DNA from: Undaria pinnatifida | Lineage: Eukaryota > Sar > Phaeophyceae > Laminariales > Alariaceae | DNA length: 64,000 nt | Assembly (NCBI GenBank): GCA_012845835.1 | Contig: JABAKD010000012.1 | Coordinates: forward strand, 7,701,733-7,765,732 | Direction: 5' to 3' | Program-made: the position numbers and the translations under genes | Notes under the pieces: model-generated | Database searches by the model: none | Told to the model about the DNA's origin: nothing | Seen by the model: only the letters and a program-made list of their open reading frames with translations | In this document: piece after piece, positions 19,961 through 31,400 of the stretch | Layout of the letters: the number at the start of each line of letters is the position of its first letter | Numbering within the stretch: position 1 is the stretch's first letter

Positions 19961-20955
19961 TACTACTTGGAAATCGCAAAAAAGAAAAAAAAAACTTGCC
20001 CACATTCGGGCGGCCAAACGAAATCCATGATCATAAAACGGACGAAAAGTCGACGAAATTCTCTTTTTTTGGTACGATTTCCAAGTAGTGTTTTGATGAG
20101 TGTGGTCTAAATCACGTGCCAAAAATTCAGGTCCGAACTTCAAAAACTGCGTGGGGCACAGCGATATTCGTAAATTCGCGGCGTCTTGGCCGGCCCAGCT
20201 TGATAGAGTGTGCTCGTACGTGGTGTTGATGCGCTCCCCTGGGTTCGCTAAGTCAGCTCGTTTGCCGAACGCTAGCCCATGGCCACCTCAAAACGCAAGG
20301 CGCTTGCTGGTGTGTACGAGAGAGACAACTCCGTCAATCAGTACAGCAGTACTACAGTAGGACCAAGCACTCAGCAGTGCAGCAGTACCAGGTGTTCATC
20401 ACGGACGGGTTTTCATAGGATGACAGCCAATCCACTGCTGCTACCTGCCACCTACCTGGTATATCATAATCAAGCGCAGAGCGTCTACACCAGTACCAGT
20501 ACTACTTTACCAAGCACTGCGCCCCGCGGGCGGCTATTCGTCGCCCCCTATACGCTCGCCCAAGGAAGTAAGCCAAAACAAGGTGTGAAGCAGACAGTAC
20601 GCTCGTGACGTGGTGCAATGGGCGACTTGAAAATGCCAAGAGATCAGTGGTACAGAAGGAACAGGCAACGTTGGTTTTGTTATGTGGTTCAATGAACGAC
20701 TTACAAATGTCAAGAGCTCAGTGGTGCAGGCCAAGGCACGTTGGGCTCCGCATGCATCATTATGTGCTCATGTTAGATACACACCAAAAATGTATGATAT
20801 GTAAGGAAGGAGATTAAATTGAATGTTTATCATTGGGAACAGAAGTACATGCGAATTCGTAGTGCATCATCACCAACTGCTTGTGGTAGAGCACAAAGCA
20901 CGAATGCAAGACGTGGTTGCACACTGTTGATGCTTAACTTACCTCTATTATATAA
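19961..20955. other. Spacer, no feature seen
   Basis: An inverted pair AATACTACTTGGAAATCG (19963) / CGATTTCCAAGTAGTG (20077) brackets about 100 bases. Otherwise no coding exon or RNA recognised. Confidence 0.4.
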
Positions 20956-20959
20956 TATC

Positions 20960-21060
20960 CCCACATAGTATATTACAAGTACCAACAACGCAGCTTGCAA
21001 AGATGAGTATTGACCCGAAATTCGTCGAACTCACGGCTGACGTCCTTGAAATATTTTTAT
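20960..21060 (+). repeat. Family B dispersed repeat, short form
   Basis: AGTATATTACAAGTACCAAC, AACGCAGCTTGCAAAGATGA and TCACGGCTGACGTCCTTGAA. Confidence 0.75.
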
Positions 21061-21718
21061 AAAATACTTTTGGACATGTATTTATGCGCGTGGGGCGTGG
21101 GCGTATGACATAATAAGTAGATACTACTCGCAGTATACGGAGAAAGCAACCGAGCTTTATTTTTGTTTGTTTTTTGCCCATTTCATCTATCCTCTTGGCA
21201 CTTTTTTTTTCTCCTCCTCCCTCCCTAGACGTAACTCAGACCCGGGGTCACTAAGCACGCTCTTCTCCTCCCTCCCCACTACGGCACGCGCCTTCATTTT
21301 TTTCGCGAAAAATAATCCAGCACTTTCTTCCCTCGTGGACTCGCGCCGCATTGTGCGAGTTCTCAGTGCGCATTTGACACTTGCTACAGGCATGCACGTG
21401 GCTCTACTACTTGCCACGAAGTTACGCGCGTAGAGCTCGCAAAAGGTCATCTGGCATACGGAAAAAGGCAAACTTTTGCCGGTAGCTTGGCTGTTGCTTC
21501 ACGAATACTGTAAACTCGTACGTACATGCGGCCACCTCTCGCGTGCAAATTAAGCACCCCATGAAAGAAGCATCTGCTACGCGTACAACATGAATAGCAC
21601 ACTGGGCAATTGAATTGAAACCTCGAAAACACACAGCGGGAAAGTAACACCCCGTGCAAAGACCCAGTTCGTTTGAAGAAAATCGATACATAAATGGGTA
21701 TAATACTCGCGCGTCGTC

Positions 21719-22190
21719 TCGAGCGAGAGCTCCAGCCACGCAGCGCCAGCGGCCATCATCCTTGGCAACGACCACTGTCAGAAAAATAGGGCAAAGTGCC
21801 TCGATTTTTTTGTGTCATCTTGTGCTCTGTGAGGCGAGGAATCATCGGGGGCGGATTGTGCTGTGTACGGAAAGCTCATACTTTTTCGTTTGGGCAGTCA
21901 TCAGAAATTGCTCATGTTGTAGTTCCGTCTGAAACCAAGTTGAGGCTCGTACAGGACTGGGTCATCTGTCACGTTTCGAGCGAGAGCTCCAGCCCCAGAG
22001 CACCAACGGCCCTTAACATTGGCAGCGATCACTCTCAGAGAAACGGGGCATACAGCATCGAAGATCTGGTGCCCTCTTGTGGGCGGATGGTGCGGTCTAC
22101 GGAAAAACACAGTATTTTAATTTTTCGTTCGGGCAGTCATCAGAAAAAGCTCGTCAAGCAGTCACCAGAAATGGTTATTGTCTACCGACG
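21719..22190 (+). repeat. 257-bp diverged tandem duplication
   Basis: TCGAGCGAGAGCTCCAGCC starts at 21719 and 21976; shared landmarks are GGCA.CGA.CACT.TCAGA.AAA, TGTACGGAAA../CTACGGAAAA and TTTTTCGTT.GGGCAGTCATC. About 80 percent alike by eye, with no shared frame. Confidence 0.7.
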
Positions 22191-22857
22191 GCACTGACGG
22201 GGGGTTTCTGCAAGATGGAAGGCATTCTTGTTTTGTTTTCCCATTTCGTCTCCCATAAGAATCGGCCTGGCAACCCCTCGAAAAACAGAAAGAGAATAAG
22301 AAGAAAAAAGCCGTCCGTAATTACTCTGAATGTTATGAATCATCAGCTTCCAAAACAAACACGAAGAAAGGACAGAAAAACCGGAAGGCTCCCTATGTGC
22401 TCGTCGGCTAAAAAGGAGAAACAGACCACGCCACGGATCGATCCCACTAAAGGTATTTCCCCGTCGGCAAATTAAGAGCTGAGAGTAGTCTCAGAGGCCA
22501 GAGAACCGCCGGAGGCGGCCTCCAAAGGCACCAACACATTTCAGTAAGTTGAGTCTATAGGAAGGGCATACAGCAAGCAGTACGAGAATCTCCGTGTCGC
22601 GCGCATTCCTCAGAGGTCGTTACGTTGCCGTTTGGGCACATCTCCTACCTCAGCACCACACCAGCCGTCCACGCTGCTTTTGTCTGGCCGATGCTACATT
22701 GGTCTTGCTTTGTGCATGTTGACTCATCCCACGGTGAATGTTGCGCTTCTTGGCCCAGGCGTTCCTGGCCGTTTTTGAGCTCATCAAGTGCAGGATCTAT
22801 CGGTTCCTAGGATAATTTACGCGTGTACATTTGTTTTAGGACTAGTGCATGGAAAAG
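22191..22857. other. Spacer, no feature seen
   Basis: Open frames only; none shows a family signature. Confidence 0.35.
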
Positions 22858-23015
22858 TTGAAGTTGGTCGGGTTTGCGCGAATGAATGCCTTCGAAGCCA
22901 TGTTTCAGGTGACGGTGACCTATTGGGCTCCTCACGTTAAGAGCTCGTAAACTTCTTAGAATCTGCTGCACCCGAAAATTCTTAGGATCTTCTGCACCCC
23001 TATCGTGGGATGAGT
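22858..23015 (+). repeat. Family D dispersed repeat
   Basis: Shares GGTCGGG.TGCGCGAA.GAATG..TTCGAAG, GGCTCCTCA.GT.A.GAGCTC and AAAATTCTT.GGATCTTCTGC with 60348-60490. TCTTAGAATCTGCTGCACCC is itself doubled here. Confidence 0.65.
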
Positions 23016-25418
23016 CTGTTCCCTTTTTTTTGCAGGCCCCAACGGTAAGGCTACGAATTGGCTGTCTTTACTAATAGTAGCTAATAGTATATTAATAGTA
23101 ACTCGACGAGTTGTTATCTACCAGGTACTGGGCTAGGTGCTTTGAAGGTTGTATTACAAGTCTGACTGACGCATTTTTGTAGCTCGGGTTGTGGTGTTCG
23201 TTCATACCTGGTACCAGGTATCGACTAAAGCCAGTATTTTGGCTTTTACTCTGCCACGCAAATATCAAATACCAAGTATGTTGGCTTCGACAAATATTAC
23301 GTCCAGTTGACTCCCAGCCGCACGCACGGAGCCGTACCCATGGGAGCTAGCAAGCGCTTTCAAACGAGCCAAATTACGCCCCCAGGTTCGAGTAGTTCTA
23401 CGATAGCCCCCCCCAATATTTATGTAACGAAATCGCCGGTTTTGGAACCAGCTCCCTCCTTGACTATCTCCTGAAGTACAGCGACCCTTGCCATCCCGAC
23501 GGTCATCGTTCGACAATCCTTTGCAAACAAAGAAAATGTATGAAGATTACGTTTTCATACCACTCTTCCTCGTGCCGAGAAATCGTGAAACCTTCATTAA
23601 AGAAAATCTCTAGTTTTTTGGGGAGGGTATCGTAGAATCAGTCGTTCGAACCGCCGCTCCAGTGGTGGTGTGTTACACGTGTGCACATCTCCAGAGGGCA
23701 CGTCGCGCGTGCCACGGGACAAGGAACTACACTTTCTCGACAACTACAGCGACGGTAGTATACCCGCGAAAACAGCGGCAGGCGTCGGAAGTTGCTTATG
23801 ATACCAGGCCTGTTTTATTGGTGTGGACGTGCCGCTATACTAACTAACCCTTCTGCTACTGCGAAAAAGGACCCGTCGACACTATTTAACAGTAATTCTT
23901 GGCGAAGTAGTACCAGCAGGGCATGTCACACAAAACGCGCATACAATTCTTAAAGGGGTTACAAGGGCACCTGGTACGTAGTACCGTCTCCAGTGCGACC
24001 TTGAGTGACCTTCGGCACAAGCGCGGGAAAACAAGCGAAACCAACTAAAACGGTGGTAATACGTGCATAGCGCACACGCTGACAACGCACACCTTCAGTC
24101 AGCGCCAATTGGCCAGTTGAGCCTCCCGCCACCTACCCCCGCTCGACCCTCTCAGCGCATAAGCGAAAGGCGATTAAGACCATATCGGTAATCCCATGTA
24201 ATCGCCAATGCTCCGCATTTGAGTGTGCGAGGTTTCTGCTCCGATTTTCCTTCAGCCTCCAACCTACAGCCTCCGTGCTCCATCCCCCAGCTGCGCTTGA
24301 TTCGGTTGACGCCTCTCATGTTCTGTTGCCGCCCTTACCAGTTTTTTTTTTAACGTACACATTTTGGGGGCATCAACAGCAGCGTCCGTTCTCTGTCATG
24401 GCAGCAGTAACGCCTCCTTCGATACGGTTGAGTCTTGACATCTTTAAAAACTGGAAAAAATCTCAAAAATAAAAACAGAGCTTCTCGCGCCTCACGCCTC
24501 GGGCGAGGAGAGTTGACCCAAGGGTTGACCCAATAAGCCAATTCTATCCCGCCCATCGGCAACCAATCTCCATTCTATCCCAAGCTGTTGAGCCCAATCG
24601 AGCTTGTTTGATGTATTGAGCGTGGCCTCTGCCTTGTCCAGGTAGCACCCGCCAACTGTCCGCGACGGTGCCGACCAGCCTCCCCACTGCTTTTGGTCCA
24701 CACACCACGCACATCCAGCAGACGAGACCGCTGACACTCTCTACGTAAGAATACTGCAACTATGGCCTAAAGACAGTAAGAAAAAATAAAACAAAATGGC
24801 ATGGTCCACTAGGTCTACGCACGCCACTCTACTAATCTAGACGAGGCCGCTATGCCTTCTTACTTTCCAAGTTCGCGAGTCAGAGATGTCACACCATACA
24901 TTTATGTCTGATAGATGCACCGTTATCGATCCAACTCTACCACAAGCAACCCAGCCTATCTGTCGACAGCATATGCGAGGTCGCTGGCAACAGCACCTCG
25001 TCTCCCCTTGGGCGTGAGTCCACGAACAGGCCTGGCGTTACACGCCTTACCGAAGTGTCTCCTCTCGCGCTGCTGCTAGTAGCCGAAGGCCGCGTAGCGC
25101 GGGGCGCGAAAACATTCAGCTCTAGATCGTTGCTCCCAAGGTTAGTATCCCCGAAAAGCGTTGCTGTAGGTAGGTGTAAAACAACTACCACGGTACCGCA
25201 GTCAGCTGTTTTCCAAACTATTTTGTCCCCAAAAATCGTTGATGCGCTTGGGTTTCTAACGTTTTTGTTTTTTACATGCTTTCGGTCGGTCGCTGTGTTA
25301 CCCGCCACCCGTCCTTTGCCCACTCTCTTGCGAAATTAAATGAAACGGAACCGAACGGGGAATTCTCCCGCCCCGCCCCGACCTTGCTGCGTCTCTGGCT
25401 CCCGGGGGAGCTCGTCAG
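23016..25418. other. Spacer upstream of the carrier gene
   Basis: No convincing exon. It should contain the missing first exon(s) and promoter of the carrier; an ATG at 24971 followed by a GTGAGT donor at 25011 is one candidate but its phase does not match. TACCTGGTACCAGGTA lies at 23206. Confidence 0.4.
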
Positions 25419-28400
25419 CTACGGGACACATGCCTCGCGAGCGCGACGGCGGGGCTGGTGTCGAGAGGGTTGTGCCACCCCCTGGACACGGCTAAGGTGA
25501 GGACTCATGGTACGTTACACTGTAGACCCATGGTACGGTGCGATAGGGCACGGTGTGAGGACGTACGCTGCGGGTACAGGTGCACTTTGATTTTCTGGAG
25601 GTTGCTCATTGGAGGAGCTTTGTACCTCGCACACAAAATTTCCGAGTTTGGGGCTCTAAGAAGGGGGGCTGAGGGGCCGCTCCGGACGGTTTTTTATTTT
25701 TGTGTGTGTTTTGTTTTTGTTTTTCTGTTCGAGTAAAATAAATCTGTTAAAAAAAAACTGGAGGAGCTAAACTCGTACTGTTGCTAGTATATATATATAT
25801 CTGTATATTCTAGCGGTACGAATAACGCTCGCCGGAAAACGTGATGCCTCCCCGAAAAAGGTAGTCGGAGCGATTTTTATTTTGTGTTGTGGGGTTTGCC
25901 CTGGAATCCTGGCAATGGCTTGGGATCCAGGATGTGGCATATGGATACGGGACAACAAGGGTTTCACGTGCCCTTGTAGGCAATTTTGTATAGGAAAAAA
26001 AGGGATAAAGCATTTGTCTGTACGATTTTTTTCTTCCGCTTAGCGCAATTTCTCTTTCTTGGCACAAGAAATAATACAAAGTGCTTCTCTAAGGATACAC
26101 AATCGAGTGCCACCGTGGGAGTTGCTTAGTAGAGAGGCCGGCAAGGGGTTACCCCTACCTTGAAAAAGGGCTCTCGTATAAATTATGTGAAGGAATCTTA
26201 CATACATACATGGCGATGTTTTTTTGTGCTATTGCCAGATGGATTACTCGGACGCATGCATCAACCCGACTAAAATGCCTCAGAGACTAACGCTATATCA
26301 CTCTGCCATCGATTGGTCTCTCTGAAAAACGTAGAGTTCTCGCACCACCGATGTTGTTCAACATTGAACTTCGACAAGGCTAACCACTGGGATACGGACC
26401 GATGCCAGCCTCTAACGGAACACCGCGCGTTTCTTACAGCACGAGCGCCGCAATGCAGATTAAAGGGTTAGGGGCTGCAGAATGACCAAAACACGGGCAT
26501 ATGTTTACGGGATGCTGCAGAATGACCAAAACACGGGCATATGTTTACGGGATGCAAGCATAGCACGGCGTACGGTGTAGTGATAGCTGGTACGGTAGGT
26601 CGAAAGAGATTGGGCTGAGCGTGAGCTTTCTTCAAAGATTCGGGTCATCAGAGGGAGCAGCTGTGGCTCAGGAGGTGCGACCTATCCGCGAGACGTGTTT
26701 CAATAGGCCACTCTTAGACTGGAACTAGTATAACTGCCGCAGAAAAGACAAATCTACGCACAAACAATAAAATGAGAAAATGAATACGCATATAAAGAAT
26801 TACAACTATAGCAATAGTATGGCCATACAACTACAGCAGTAGTATGGCCAGCGCGGCCCTTTAATAGACGATGACCAACCCCACGACCTTGGTAGATGTA
26901 TAGGTAGCGAATGCCACTGAAACAAGCAAATTGGGTTTCAACCAAAGTGGGCATTTCTTCGGCCGAGGAGCGCCCCGCCCCGTCTGGCAGGGGAAAAAAA
27001 AAGGCCGACAACTGCAACCCCGTATCGTATAACATACAGCAAATGATAGCAATCGTCTGAGACAGCAACGTTTGGCTGAAAATGTTGTGTGTGTTTTTTA
27101 TCTCTGGTTCCCTGTTTTGCCTGCATGACTGTTGACCAAAGCATGCCAGTAAGTTTTAAAAAAGCCCGTGAATCGGTTATCGAGTTGCACTCGAAGGAAC
27201 TAGTATTAACAGTAACTACCCCCAATTTGAACCACGCGGTATACTAACGTTCAATACAATATCGAAAGCTGCTATGGATGGAAATGTCGGGCTTTCGATA
27301 TGTCGCATCGAACGCTTCCCGCCCCCCCGCCCCCCCATCCCCTGCTGACATCCCCGTGTTTTCTTTGCCGAACTGAACCCTGGTTTTCGAAGCATCACGT
27401 ATCGAAATCGTATCGATTTGGTTTATTGTCTCTCCCCTTTTCACCTCAAGCCCCTCCTTCCCCGCGGAAATTTTGACCCGGCGCTTTGCTCGGACAGGCG
27501 CGCCTCCAGGGGCCGCACGGGGACGCCTTCAAAAATACGGCCCACGTTCTTCGAATGACGATGACGTAAGTGTGTGCGTCCGCCTGCCGTACATACGTCA
27601 CCTTCGGTTTTTTCTTTTGTTGGTTCTTGAGGTATTCTTCCACTCCAAAGTGACTGAAGCCTGTCCTATGCGTTGACCGCGGGCTTGGTTATGGCGATGG
27701 GTTCATGTGAGAACAATGACATCGACAATGACATCACAATGACATCGACAACGTACGATCACCGCCCCTGCGTGCACCGAGCACCCAGGGCTTTGCGGCA
27801 TTTTTTTTGTAAGATCCCCAGAGGGGGATTGTTTCTATTTTTACGGCGTCTATTTTTTTGTAGCCATAGTAGGGCGAGGGCGGGGGGGGGGGGGGGGTGG
27901 CTCACATCATGGAGGGGGGGGGTGGGGGGGGGCGTACTCATTTGTTGCTCGCCTTAGTCGTTTGACCGTTGACTACATATCCCTTTCGAGACGGAGCACC
28001 GTGGAGGGAGGGGGGTTATAATGATGGTATCATGAGTGGCTGTAGTCCGTAGGACCATTGACCTGGCATCCCTACAACGCCAGGATGGAGCACGTCGGGT
28101 TCTAGCCGACCAGACAGATATTGCTTTCTCCAAGTTCTCCCAGCGTGAAACGCCGTGAGGTTGTCCGGCGAGTCGCATGAAGGGCAGGGTAAGGGGCCTG
28201 CTGGGTACAGAAGGCGAGGAGATGACGACAGGACACACTAGTAGTGCGGTGTGTAGCGCTGCACGGGGTTGGTTCTTCGTGGCTGTTGCTGATCGAAAGA
28301 GCAATGCAGTCACACCACCACGGGCTCTCGGCGGCGTACAAGACGAGCCTTAAACCGCCTTAGCTACTGCTGTGTCTCATTTTTCTCGCAGCTTACTTTT

Positions 28401-31400
28401 TTCAATTTTTTCGCTTTTCTTTTTGTCAGCATAATTAAAACAAGAAACGTTTTTTTGTGTGCGTGTGTGTGGGTGTGTTTTTCTTGTGTGCACCCACGCG
28501 CAGGAACGAAGGTGTGCGGGGGCTGTACAGAGGCATAGGAGCCGTGCTGGTTGGAGGCATACCGGGCGTATGCCTCTACCTCACCACGTACGAGGCCGCC
28601 AAAGACCTCCTAGCGGACAAGCTCCCGGGGGGGGCGGCGGCTGCGGGGGGGGAAGGCGCTCGGGGTGGCGGTAGCGGCGGTATCGCGACTCATTTGACGG
28701 CGGGAATGTTGGCGGAAGTTTTCTGGTAAGCTGGGAGTGGATGTGTTTCGTCATTGTAATCGACGCGGAGCAGACGTTGTTGTTATCCAGTCAGAGCTAA
28801 ATGATGAAGTCGGCCCTGCGGTACTACGGCAATTTTTAGCCCCACACTAAATCCGAGTAATTGTGTCCCCCCCTAACGTGGGTGATGTTATGAAGGGGTT
28901 ATGAAGCGGTCATAAAGGGGTTATAAAGGGATTGCAGGGGGTGCGGAGCGATTTCCGGCAAGATGGCATTTTTTTTTTCGCAGTCTGTATGGTTTGAGGC
29001 AGGTGTCGCGACAATGGTGTTATCACTTGGTACTGAGGAGGAGGAGGAGGGGGGGGGGGGGGGAGGAGGATAATCCATACCAAAAGCCGCGCAATTAGAC
29101 GTTCAAAAGTTGGAGCATTCTGCGTGAACCAGCCTGTAACAAGTAGAGTACGGGGCACGACTGGTTCGCGAGGAAGAACGTTTGCATAGATGTATTCGTG
29201 TTCCGGAGTAGCGTACGGCGTTGCGGTTCGGTTGCTGTTCGGTTCGGTTTGGTTCGCTGCGCATCAAACCGAATCGACGCGGTTTGCGTGGGCGGCTGTT
29301 TTCTGAAGTGGCCCCGAGTTGTCTGACTTCCTTGGGCGTCACCACCATTCGTGCACTCCATTCCACCCCTTGATCTGACAGACTACGGCCATGCATGACA
29401 ACGACGACCCCCCCCCCCCCCCCCCGCCCCCCCCCCCCCCCCCCCCCCCCCCCCGCGAAAATTAAAAATTGGCCCCGTTCTGTCGAAAATCCTGTCGTTT
29501 TTCGTTTAACAGCTGCGTGATTTTTGTTCCTGTAGACGTCGTGAAGGAGCGATTACAAGTTCAGCAACACTCGGGGAAAGCTACCTTGCCGCGACTGCCC
29601 CCGGTCAACCGTGGAGGCGGTGCCGACGGCGGGGCCAGGGAGCCCCCCCCCCCCTACAGGGGGAGCGCAGACGCCCTTAAGACAATAATGAAAGCGGAAG
29701 GGTTCAGAGGGATATACAAGGTGCGTGCGGCGTGGAGCGATGCGGTTTTACGTCCGGGGCTAGGGCGCGTCGTTCGATAGGAGTAGCAGTTTTTCTCCAT
29801 ACTATTTGCGACCAAGGGTAGGGTATCAGTGTCTTCTACCCCGCTGTCACTCCCGGGTGTTCAGCACTCGCATGACTGACACCGTTCCTCACGGACAAAA
29901 AACGTTTTAGCATTTTCTTTTTTTCGCACAGCGTGGCTTACCACTCCGTTGGGGATCCATACCGCTAAAGTTGTTGTTGTTACGACGACCGGCGGTTCTC
30001 TCTCCTCAGCTCAGGCATGGCCCAATATCGATAGAATTCGTACAGAGAACCGTTTTCGTTTTTCGTTATTTTGTGATGTATATCTAGGTCAAGGGAAATG
30101 GCTCGTCGGGTTGCCCTTTCACGTTCTTTCATTCTTTTCTTTTTTTCAGAGTGAAGGTGTTCTTTTAAAAAAACGTTTTTTTTTTTTTAGGGTGAAGGTA
30201 TATATAGACTCTTGTAGCTGCTTCCCCAAATTAACCTTAAGCCTCATAAATTGTAGCTGCTTACCGCTACCGCAGCGTGCGTCTTGCGCGAACGGTGTAA
30301 AGTTTGATGCTGTGATCGGCGATCGGCGTCACAGTGCAAGTCGAACGGTAATCAAGTTTGATGCTTTTGTCGGCGATCGACGTTCAGAGCGCACCGCAGC
30401 ACGGCTGTTGTGTTTTTGTATTTCCGACGACGCGTACGCCCTTTCTGCCAGCGCTCTTTAGCCGTTTCGTACATTTTAACCCTTTGAGGCGCACTTAGGT
30501 TGGGTTTTTTTCGGGGGAGGGGAAGACATGGAGTTATTCTATGAATAGAATTCGTTTAGGGATTGAGATATATGAACGTTGCTGTATAGATATCTACCCG
30601 TCGGACATATCATGATCTAGATATATTCACACCTTGGACAGATGGTGATCTGAATCATCTAGATCATCTGATCATCTGCAGCACATCCCATATCTGCCAT
30701 AATGAGATGCAGACGCTATTTGTTAGGTAAATAGGTGGGGCACAGATTATCCCTGCAGCTCTGTCTATTAAGCATGTCCTTGGTGTTATTCGCTTTCTTA
30801 GGCTCAGAAGGAGGAGATAAGCAGCTTGATATTATGTCCAAAGCCGTGATGACATCTGGAGGATGTGGCCTCTCGCCCGTCCCCTCTCATTATTGTCCCG
30901 AATACTAAACGCCGTCGTAACAAATTCGAAAACGGACCAATTGCCCGTTTTTTAGAGTAATTGCCTGCCTTCCAAGGCCATACCATAACACTGTGTTGGA
31001 TCTGTCTGTAGAGTACAGATCCAACCACGGAAACGTTTGCTAGATCATGCAGATCGTGCGGCTCCCACCCCGCAACATGAGCTACACCATACAGATCTTC
31101 TCTGAAATATCTGCTGGTAGATCATCAAGTGGGAATAGATTATCTGTCCGCGAGGTGTGGATATAGTTATGCTTTTCACGCGCATGCACCTCTGCGATGA
31201 AGACTACCCGGTACAGTACAGTATACCTGGTGACAAGGTTAGTAGCAGAGCTGCACCTTTTGAAGCACTCTTGTTGCATGCCAGGTATACTGTACCCGTG
31301 AGAAACAGACGTCTCGTCACTCATCACCCATCGCCCTTTTCGGTATGTTGATAGATTGATTGATTGCTTGGTCTCGTTGGCAGGGCTATCTCGCGACGCT

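Noticed and set aside
24971-25011. Candidate first exon of the carrier (ATG with GTGAGT donor)
   Set aside because: Donor phase 2 does not match the phase 0 acceptor at 25418.
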